Source: Prevotellaceae bacterium UBA2718
GTDB lineage: Bacteria > Bacteroidota > Bacteroidia > Bacteroidales > Bacteroidaceae
Length of the DNA: 18,896 nucleotides
Reading direction: 5' to 3'
NCBI GenBank assembly: GCA_002353975.1
Contig: DEKQ01000116.1
Span: 1 to 18,896, forward strand
The first letter of the stretch is position 1. Every line of letters begins with the position of its first letter. This document shows, piece by piece, positions 1 through 6,382 of this stretch. The position numbers and the translations under genes were made by a program. Under the pieces are notes generated by a model. That model worked only from the letters and a program-made list of their open reading frames with translations. It ran no database searches and was not told the origin of the DNA.

Positions 1-31
1 AATTATATATTTATTATTTATTTCATCATGT

Positions 32-1666
32 TCACGCTTTATAGACCTCTTCGCCGTCAACGATGGTGGCAACGACGTTGGCCTTGCCTACCTTCTCTAT
101 GTCGTCGTGCAGGAAGTCGCAGTCAAATACCGTCATGTTGGCAATCTTGCCGAACTCGATGGAACCCATGCGGTGCTCCTGATGGAACAGTCGTGCCACG
201 TTGATAGTCATGGCGCGCAGTGACTGCTCGCGCGTTATGACCTCCTTGAGGTTACGCGGTTTATCTACGCCGCCGAATGCCTCAAGCGGGTATGAGCGTT
301 TCTCTGCCGAATAGAAACTGAGCTTGACGTCCATCATCGGCGAAACCGGATAGTCGGAATGGAACACCACGTTGGCGCCTGCGTCAAAGAACGACTTGAT
401 GGGGTAAGCATCATCAGCCAGCTCCTGGCCCATGTAGGCTACTTCCTGTTCGTACAAGCCGGGAACCTTAGGCGTCCACAGCGGCGGCACTGCCGGTACG
501 GAGTTGGTTGCGGCCATGCGGTGGATGTCCTCATCGGTCACGAAGTGCAGGTGTGCCAGCACGTTGCGCTGGTCCATGTCGCCCGTTATCTTCTCGGCAT
601 CCTCTATGCAGCCCAGCATGAAGTGTGTCGCACCGCCGCCCTCGGAGTGTGTGTGTACTGACATGCCCTCCTTGTCGGCCTCCACTATCATTTCCACCAT
701 CTTGTCATGGTCATTGAAACGCTCTGCACCGTGATAGCCGGGCTGGTCAAGGTAATCCTGGTTCTGCCAGCCGGTATGCGCCTCGGTCACTCCGTCCAGG
801 TATGCCTTTGCGCCGATGATGTTGAAGTACTCACCGCCCAGCTCGGCACGCTGAGCCGCAATGCGGGCAATCTCTGCCTTCGGGTCGGCGATATTGTCCG
901 TCACATATATCCAGGCGTAGGTGCGCAGCTTCAGCTTGCCTTCCTGCTCCAACTCGTGGTAGGCCTGAGGAGAATCACGCCAAACGACATTCGCTCCGGC
1001 ATCGCCAACGGCGGTAAAGCCGCCCTTTAAGGCGAAGTCCTGCCATGCAAGCAGGTAGTTCTTGGCATCCTCCAGCGTGGTAGGCAGTTTAGGCATTATC
1101 TCAAACACGGGACCCTCACAGATGTACCCGTCAGGCTCACCGTCCTTATCCACATGCACGAGGTCATAGCCCCACTTCTTAGCGCACTCCGCGTCTATGC
1201 CGGCCCATTCCAGAGCCTTCGTGTTGAGCAGCATGGAGTGTCCTCCGCCAGTTTGCATGAACAACGGTTTGTCAGAGCATATCTCGTCAAGGTAGGCCTT
1301 GGTGACATACTCATCGTTCTCCACCCATCCGGAGGCCAAGTAGAAGTTGCGATTAGGGTTCTTGGCTATGAACTCCTTAATGATTTCGCGATATTTGGGA
1401 TAGTTGGTAAAGCCTGCCTGCATCAGGTTTGCCTGACCTATAAAGCGGTCTCCGGCCAGATGTCCGTGGCTGTGTGACTCGATGAAACCGGGGTAGATGA
1501 AGTTCTCGCCATAGTCCAGCACCTGCGCGTCCTCACCGGCGAGTCTCTTAGCCTCCTCGGCATTGCCAACGTATGCAAACAAGCCGTCCTTAACTACTGC
1601 AGCCTTGGCAAAAGGCCTCTTTTCATCAACGGTAATGATGTTGCCAAGAATGAGTGTTTTGTTCAT
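32..1666 (-). CDS. YtcJ-like metal-dependent amidohydrolase (amidohydrolase family 3)
   Basis: Complete 544-residue protein that looks like a YtcJ-type amidohydrolase: a small N-terminal beta domain, a TIM-barrel metal hydrolase, then the strand domain again at the C terminus. Visible candidate metal ligands are H65 and H67 (ESHSHGH), K287 (AKAYLDG), H338 and H340 (VHTHSEGG), H374 (AHLHF) and D438 (HSDYP). No signal peptide is seen, so it is probably cytoplasmic. Family members hydrolyse C-N bonds in amides, ureas or cyclic imides; the substrate here cannot be told from sequence. It is monocistronic: its own promoter lies ~100 bp upstream and the gene behind it has its own terminator. The start ATG is preceded by an A/T-rich stretch, which is usual in Bacteroidetes, rather than by a Shine-Dalgarno motif. 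The 31 bases after its stop codon are AT-rich with no clear terminator. Family call confident, substrate unknown. Confidence 0.9.
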   Translation of the reverse strand: MNKTLILGNIITVDEKRPFAKAAVVKDGLFAYVGNAEEAKRLAGEDAQVLDYGENFIYPGFIESHSHGHLAGDRFIGQANLMQAGFTNYPKYREIIKEFIAKNPNRNFYLASGWVENDEYVTKAYLDEICSDKPLFMQTGGGHSMLLNTKALEWAGIDAECAKKWGYDLVHVDKDGEPDGYICEGPVFEIMPKLPTTLEDAKNYLLAWQDFALKGGFTAVGDAGANVVWRDSPQAYHELEQEGKLKLRTYAWIYVTDNIADPKAEIARIAAQRAELGGEYFNIIGAKAYLDGVTEAHTGWQNQDYLDQPGYHGAERFNDHDKMVEMIVEADKEGMSVHTHSEGGGATHFMLGCIEDAEKITGDMDQRNVLAHLHFVTDEDIHRMAATNSVPAVPPLWTPKVPGLYEQEVAYMGQELADDAYPIKSFFDAGANVVFHSDYPVSPMMDVKLSFYSAEKRSYPLEAFGGVDKPRNLKEVITREQSLRAMTINVARLFHQEHRMGSIEFGKIANMTVFDCDFLHDDIEKVGKANVVATIVDGEEVYKA

Positions 1667-1767
1667 AATTCTTTAATAAGTTGTTGTATATTGTTTAAGT
1701 TAATAAAAGCAGTTCGGGCACCCCAAAGGGCCATACGAATTCCTCTCTCTGTTTAACATAGATTTGG

Positions 1768-1798
1768 CAAAGATAGTAATTTCTTTTTAAAACGCCAA
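1768..1798 (-). promoter_or_regulatory. Bacteroidetes-type promoter of the amidohydrolase gene
   Basis: Read on the minus strand there is TTGG, a 19-base spacer and TATCTTTG, which fits the Bacteroidetes sigma-ABfr pattern (TTTG-N19/20-TAnnTTTG). Transcription would start near 1761 and leave a ~95-base leader before the ATG at 1666. Confidence 0.7.
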
Positions 1799-1894
1799 CA
1801 CTTGAGCCGGTTTTATTGTTGATTTTACAACCTTTTTTGCGTATTTTGCCACTTTATGACTGCCCACCATGCTAATCTGCAGCCCTCATCCAAC

Positions 1895-1930
1895 AAAAAA
1901 ACAGCATACCCATAAATAGAGCATGCTGCA
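1895..1930 (-). terminator. Intrinsic terminator of the OmpA-domain gene
   Basis: On the minus strand, CAGCAT and ATGCTG form a short stem around an AT-rich loop, followed directly by a run of seven T. It lies ~30 bp past the stop codon of the OmpA-domain gene. Confidence 0.65.
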
Positions 1931-1958
1931 AAAGGGATTATCTTATTGTACGAACAAC

Positions 1959-3218
1959 TTATCGTTTGATGAACTCTACGCGGCGGTTCTTGGCACGGCC
2001 TGCATCGGTGTTGTTGTCGGCAACGGGCTCATGAGAACCCTTGCCCACGGCCTTGAGGTTGAAACCGTCCACGCCTAATCCTTCGAGAGCTTTCACCACA
2101 GCCTCTGCGCGCTTTTGCGACAGCGGGTCATTGATGGCGTCAGAGCCCTGGTTGTCGGTATGGCCCTGCACCTCAAAGCGAGCCGTAGGGTTCTTCTTCA
2201 TATAGTCGGCCACCTTCTGAATCTCTGTCATCGACTCAGGCAGCAGGTCGGCCTTGCCCGTCTTGAAGAGAATGTTGTTGGTGACAAACTTACCTGTCTC
2301 CTGTATAGCCTTCTCAACGGCGGTCATCGACTGCTCATTACGGTCATAGAGGGCTACGGCACCCTTGGCAATCACCACGTTGCGGATGAAGGTGAGATCC
2401 TTGTATTCAAACGGTACCTGGAAGCACATCCATGTGGGCTGGTTGACACGTGGCAGGTTCACCACGCGCTTGTCATTGAAATATACCTTCAGCGCTCGCT
2501 TGTTGAACGACAGCGCTACATGGTTCCAGCCCTTCTTGAAGTTATATTCAAACTTACCACCGTGGTTTCCATTGAACATGTAGCCGTGCTCATAGCTATC
2601 ACATACACCATGCCTCAGTACGAAGGCTGTCATATCACCTTCATCATGTCCCTCGCCGGGAAACTCTGAGCGCTCCTTGGTAACGGCAAGAATCAGCCTC
2701 AGATCGTTCAATCCCACATCATCCTTCTGGGGCCAATAGTAGAAGTCATACTCAATGGTGAACTCCTCAGGCAGATAGGCCCCCTGCTCCTTGATGAGCG
2801 GCTGTATCTGCGCATTGTCAGTAGGATTGATGGCCTTTACCCCACCCACGGTCTTGGTCTCTGTCGTGCCACTGAACATATCCCACTTCGATGGGAACTC
2901 GCCTACCTGCTCAGCAGTAACGTCATCCTGAAACATGATGACAGAGCCTCGCTTAAAGTCAGAAGATGTGCCTACAGCAGAAGCATCATCCCCTGCATCG
3001 GCAGCGTCCACACTCTCCGAGCCCTTATTGCCCTTCACTGCACCGGTTGCCTCATCAGCAGCCTTATCGATAGTCTTGTCAATAGCATTGTCAACAGTGT
3101 TCTCTACCTTGTTCATAACCTTGTCCTTCACCCTGTTCAGCCAACCCTGTGCATCGGCATTAGCAGCAAAAGCAAAGAGCACAACAAGCATCAATAATTG
3201 TTTCTTCATAATAGTCAT
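1959..3218 (-). CDS. Exported OmpA-domain protein with a lectin/jelly-roll-like middle domain
   Basis: A 419-residue protein. A signal peptide ends near ADA-QG (residue ~24). A charged amphipathic stretch follows (residues ~27-60, repeated K/D/V pattern) and then a Gly/Asp/Ser linker. The middle (~90-295) is aromatic and beta-rich and resembles a concanavalin-like or laminin-G-like domain (FTIEYDFYYWP, WNHVALSFN). The C terminus (~312-419) is a clear OmpA-like peptidoglycan-binding domain with NNILFKTGKADL, GHTDNQGSDAIN, LSQKRAEAV and GRAKNRRVEF. The likely role is an envelope protein held to peptidoglycan in the periplasm, with the middle domain binding an unknown ligand. Two starts are possible, ATG at 3218 or ATG at 3209 (MKKQLL); the first is listed for its A-rich upstream sequence, and the second gives an equally good signal peptide. 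It has its own promoter and terminator. Confidence 0.85.
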   Translation of the reverse strand: MTIMKKQLLMLVVLFAFAANADAQGWLNRVKDKVMNKVENTVDNAIDKTIDKAADEATGAVKGNKGSESVDAADAGDDASAVGTSSDFKRGSVIMFQDDVTAEQVGEFPSKWDMFSGTTETKTVGGVKAINPTDNAQIQPLIKEQGAYLPEEFTIEYDFYYWPQKDDVGLNDLRLILAVTKERSEFPGEGHDEGDMTAFVLRHGVCDSYEHGYMFNGNHGGKFEYNFKKGWNHVALSFNKRALKVYFNDKRVVNLPRVNQPTWMCFQVPFEYKDLTFIRNVVIAKGAVALYDRNEQSMTAVEKAIQETGKFVTNNILFKTGKADLLPESMTEIQKVADYMKKNPTARFEVQGHTDNQGSDAINDPLSQKRAEAVVKALEGLGVDGFNLKAVGKGSHEPVADNNTDAGRAKNRRVEFIKR

Positions 3219-3244
3219 ATTGTTTAGTTATTAATAGCCGGGGA

Positions 3245-3275
3245 CAAAGATACGAATAATTTATAAAACACCAAA
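3245..3275 (-). promoter_or_regulatory. Canonical Bacteroidetes promoter of the OmpA-domain gene
   Basis: On the minus strand: TTTG, exactly 19 bases, then TATCTTTG. Transcription would start near 3238, about 20 bases before the ATG at 3218. The sequence further upstream (3276-3477) shows no gene or clear element. Confidence 0.8.
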
Positions 3276-3477
3276 AGAAAAGTAAAAAAAATGTGACAAA
3301 TTGACGAATTAAAGTTATCAATATGATGTGCTCACTTCTATGCATATTACGAGCATCCACCCTGTTACGCCCGCGCCTCCCAGCTTCGGTGCGCGTTGTC
3401 AGCATAGGACTGCACATTTATTATCATGTACGACTCATTCATTCAATTTTCAGAATTAGGTTGTTCTAGATAAAAAT

Positions 3478-3540
3478 AAAAGAACCCTCACGAGGGTGAG
3501 AGTTCCTACTGCGTAACGTAAGTGGAGCTGGAGGGAGTCG
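3478..3540. repeat. Distal copy of a 63-bp direct repeat containing the ssrA 3' end and terminator
   Basis: This 63-bp stretch matches 3580-3642 at all but two adjacent positions (3519-3520, TA versus AT), with a constant offset of 102 bp. On the minus strand it holds the last 18 bases of tmRNA (3523-3540), the short tail and a full copy of the terminator hairpin (3482-3505 plus a T run). The 39 bp between the copies (3541-3579) do not resemble the tmRNA body, so this is not a plain tandem duplication of 102 bp. Confidence 0.85.
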
Positions 3541-3579
3541 TGCTCGAGCTCTGCTCGCTTTTACAAAGCGTTAGCGACT

Positions 3580-3608
3580 AAAAGAACCCTCACGAGGGTG
3601 AGAGTTCC
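3580..3608 (-). terminator. Intrinsic terminator of tmRNA, first of two copies
   Basis: On the minus strand, GAACTCTCAC and GTGAGGGTTC pair over 10 bp (one G-T) around a CCTC loop and run straight into TTTTA. It lies ~17 bases beyond the mature tmRNA 3' end. An identical hairpin with TTTTA recurs at 3478-3506. Confidence 0.85.
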
Positions 3609-3624
3609 TACTGCGTAACGATAG

Positions 3625-4023
3625 TGGAGCTGGAGGGAGTCGAACCCTCGTCCAAACGGTGACACCGTATGCTTTCTACATGCTTATCCTGGACTTCATT
3701 TTCGTGCCGCGACAAGACCCAAGCCACCAATCGCGACCTTATCCTCACTAAAATCTCACACGGGCGTAGAGGCCCCACACGTGCCATTCCCGATATTGCG
3801 AGCACCGCTTTGGTCAGTCAGCCTCGGAAAAAGGGCTCTGAGCGATGTCCCGTTCCCCTGCCTTGCAAGGGAATTAAGCCGATCTACTGTACTTCGATCA
3901 GGCAGCGAGAGCGTAGTTGTTTTCGCCAATTAAATTGTTGACCGAGAGGATTATGGAGTGTCACAGTCATTACTCCGCATGCTTACATACCGCCTCTGCC
4001 CGCTGTCAAATCCGGTCAGCCCC
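3625..4023 (-). ncRNA. ssrA: Transfer-messenger RNA (tmRNA, ssrA)
   Basis: This one-piece tmRNA of ~399 bases rescues stalled ribosomes and tags the unfinished protein for degradation. The 5' end reads GGGGCUGACCGGAUUUGACA and the 3' end reads GAGGGUUCGACUCCCUCCAG followed by CUCCA. The first seven bases pair with CAGCUCC to form the acceptor stem, and the GUUCGAC T-loop is intact. CCA is not encoded after the discriminator A, so it must be added by the CCA enzyme. The tag frame lies at 3898-3927 (minus) and reads GENNYALAA-stop, the tag I recall for Porphyromonas/Prevotella. Open frames across this interval are incidental. Its own promoter lies upstream and a duplicated terminator downstream. 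Confidence 0.95.
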
Positions 4024-4040
4024 AAGGATGTATGCAGTTG

Positions 4041-4071
4041 CAAAGATACGATTAAGTTTTGAGATATGCAA
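4041..4071 (-). promoter_or_regulatory. Promoter of ssrA
   Basis: On the minus strand: TTGC, 19 bases, TATCTTTG. Transcription would start near 4034, leaving ~11 bases to be removed from the precursor, as expected for RNase P processing to 4023. It is divergent from, and nearly touches, the promoter at 4079-4110. Confidence 0.7.
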
Positions 4072-4078
4072 GAAAAAG

Positions 4079-4110
4079 TTTGCGAAATAATGTATTTTTT
4101 TGTAACTTTG
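4079..4110 (+). promoter_or_regulatory. Promoter of the propeller-DUF362/GH2 operon
   Basis: TTTG (4079-4082), a 20-base spacer and TAACTTTG (4103-4110) make a canonical Bacteroidetes promoter. Transcription would start near 4117, about 25 bases before the ATG at 4142. Confidence 0.8.
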
Positions 4111-4141
4111 CAACGGAAACCGTTTATATCATCACATCTAT

Positions 4142-6382
4142 ATGAAAAAAATCTTCATGCTGTCCCTCATGGCTGTCTTCATGGGGGGCGTCGTTGTCGG
4201 CGCAGGCAATCCCAGGCGTGCTAAGGCCAAGGCTCCTGCCACTGAGGTGAAACAGGAGGCGAATGGAACTTCCCTCACTAACCAAACAAATGCCACCGTT
4301 ACCGATGGCTCTGCATCGGACTCCACTCTCAGCCGTCATAACTTCCTCTATGCGGGGCAGAGCAAGCAGAGGCGTATGTTCATCGTCAAGGACGGGAAGG
4401 TCAGCTGGAGCTATCAGGATGACCTGAAGCGCGGTGAAATAAGCGATGCCGTGCTGATGACGGACGGCCATATCCTCGTGGCACACCAGTATGGCGTAGC
4501 CGAAGTGACGCAGGACGGGCAGACCGTCTGGCGATATGATGCGCCCCAAGGCACTGAGATACACACCGTGCAGCCCATAGGACAGGACATGGTGGTATTC
4601 GTGCAGAACGGCAAACCCGCCAAGGCCGTGGTGATGGAGATACCCCAGTGCCGCATCGTGCGTGAGTTTGAGCTGCCAATAACGGAGAAAGGCTCCGTGC
4701 ACGGACAGTTCCGCAATGCCCGCCTGACGTCCAGGGGCACCCTGCTCGTAGCTAATATGAGCATGGGATGCATACACGAATTTACGTGTGACGGCAAGGA
4801 GGTGGACCGTTGGGGCGGTATGCTGCCTTGGTCGGTGCAGGAACTGCCGAAGACGGGCAACCTACTCATTACGGGTCGCAAGGGGCTGATACAGGAAATC
4901 AACCGTCAGGGTAAGACCGTATGGCAGCTGGACACAAGGAAGTATGGTGTGACACAGCCACAGAAAGTGGTGCGTCTGAAGGACGGCGGCCACATCATCA
5001 ACAACTGGTATAACGAATGGAGCAAGACTCCGATGGACACCGCCAACGCCCCCGTGCAGGCCATTGAGGTGGACAAGAACGGCGAGGTGGTATGGCAACT
5101 GTGCTCATGGCGCAATCCGGACCTGGGACCATCGACCACCATACAGCTGCTGTCAGATGCCGTGAACCGCGACCGTTGCTTCTTCGGCAGCTATGGCAAG
5201 GCTCCGAAGCCCAAACTCTTCGTGGGTCCTAACCAGCCCATCGGTGAGGGCAAGGGCATACATCCGGGCCGCGTGGCGTGGATTCACAGCCCCGGCGTGG
5301 CTCAGTGGGACGGACATACCGGCCTCTGGGTGGAGGATCGCTGGAACAGTCAGAGCAAAGCCAACCAGATGATACTCGAAGGAATAGTGCAGCTGACAGG
5401 CGAACAGACGCCCAAGAAGGCGTGGAATGCACTGTTCAAGCACTTCAACAAGACACACGGCAGGGGCAACCGGGGCTACAAGAAGGGTGAGAAAATAGCC
5501 ATAAAGCTGAACCTCAACAATGCCATCACCCACCACGACACCATCGAACTGAACTCATCGCCGTTCGTCACACTGGCATTGGTGCGCTCTATGGTCATCG
5601 ACGGCGGCGTAAGGGAGCAGGACATAGTGCTCTGTGAACCCAGCCGTGCCATAACGGACAGTATATATAATAAGGTACACAGGCTGTTCCCCGGCGTGCG
5701 TTTCGTTGACAATATCGGCGGCGACGGGCGCGAGAAGTGCGAATACTACACAGAGCAGATAGCCTATTCCGCAGAGAGCGGAAAGATGGCACGCGGTCTT
5801 GCCAAGTGTATCGTTGATGCCGACTACCTCATTAACTCGGCGCTGCTGAAGACTCACAGCGGTCCGGGCGTGACGCTGACCTCAAAGAACTGGTACGGAG
5901 CAACGGACATCAACCTGCTGTGGCGGCAGAATGCACACAACAACGTGAGCCAGGACAAGCGCAACGGCAAGCCGCAGTTCAAGGTTTTCGTTGACTGGAT
6001 GGCCCACAAGGACATGGGACAGAAGACACTTCTCTTCCTCATCGACGGCACATACGGCTCGCGCGACGTGAACGGAGCGCCTAATCCCAAGTGGATGAAG
6101 GAGCCGTTCAACGGCGACTGGGCGTGCTCGCTCATCCTCAGCCAGGACGAGGTGGCGTGCGATGCCGTGGCTATGGACCTCATCATCAGCGAGTGGCCGG
6201 AGTTCGGCAGCCTGAACTACTGTGACGAATACCTCCGCGAGGCTGCCAGCATACCTAATGCACCCAGCGGCACGGTGTATAAGCAGGACGGCAAGGCGCT
6301 GGAAAAGCCGCTCGGACTCTTTGAACACTGGAACAAAGAGCACAAATACACTAAGATAGACCTCAAATACGTGAAGCAATGA
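4142..6382 (+). CDS. Exported beta-propeller (PQQ-like) protein fused to a DUF362 domain
   Basis: A 746-residue protein. A signal peptide covers residues ~1-21, followed by a low-complexity Ala/Lys/Thr linker to ~65. Residues ~68-325 contain repeated blades of the type DGK-VSW-Y, DGQTVWRYDAP, RQGKTVWQLD and KNGEVVWQLCSW, as in PQQ-like or arylsulfotransferase-like beta-propellers. Residues ~445-690 look like a DUF362 domain: KIAIKLNLNN, VRSMVIDGGV with IVLCEPSRAI, DADYLINSALLKTHSGPGVTLTSKNWYG, and later SQDEVACDAVAMDLI. DUF362 is of unknown function and often sits near iron-sulfur proteins, but no 4Fe-4S cysteine cluster is visible here. The next gene overlaps by 4 bp (ATGA), which implies coupled translation with a GH2 glycosidase. 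That suggests a role in periplasmic handling of a glycan or its anionic substituent; this last step is inference. Confidence 0.8.
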   Translation: MKKIFMLSLMAVFMGGVVVGAGNPRRAKAKAPATEVKQEANGTSLTNQTNATVTDGSASDSTLSRHNFLYAGQSKQRRMFIVKDGKVSWSYQDDLKRGEISDAVLMTDGHILVAHQYGVAEVTQDGQTVWRYDAPQGTEIHTVQPIGQDMVVFVQNGKPAKAVVMEIPQCRIVREFELPITEKGSVHGQFRNARLTSRGTLLVANMSMGCIHEFTCDGKEVDRWGGMLPWSVQELPKTGNLLITGRKGLIQEINRQGKTVWQLDTRKYGVTQPQKVVRLKDGGHIINNWYNEWSKTPMDTANAPVQAIEVDKNGEVVWQLCSWRNPDLGPSTTIQLLSDAVNRDRCFFGSYGKAPKPKLFVGPNQPIGEGKGIHPGRVAWIHSPGVAQWDGHTGLWVEDRWNSQSKANQMILEGIVQLTGEQTPKKAWNALFKHFNKTHGRGNRGYKKGEKIAIKLNLNNAITHHDTIELNSSPFVTLALVRSMVIDGGVREQDIVLCEPSRAITDSIYNKVHRLFPGVRFVDNIGGDGREKCEYYTEQIAYSAESGKMARGLAKCIVDADYLINSALLKTHSGPGVTLTSKNWYGATDINLLWRQNAHNNVSQDKRNGKPQFKVFVDWMAHKDMGQKTLLFLIDGTYGSRDVNGAPNPKWMKEPFNGDWACSLILSQDEVACDAVAMDLIISEWPEFGSLNYCDEYLREAASIPNAPSGTVYKQDGKALEKPLGLFEHWNKEHKYTKIDLKYVKQ

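Noticed and set aside
3160..3417. Minus-strand 85-codon frame
   Set aside because: It overlaps the start of the OmpA-domain gene and its promoter in another frame and has no protein-like features.
3608..3941. Open frames on both strands across 3608-3941
   Set aside because: They lie within tmRNA, whose ends, T-loop and tag frame are all recognisable.
5278..5490. Plus-strand 70-codon frame inside the propeller/DUF362 gene
   Set aside because: Out-of-frame shadow of a long, well-supported gene.
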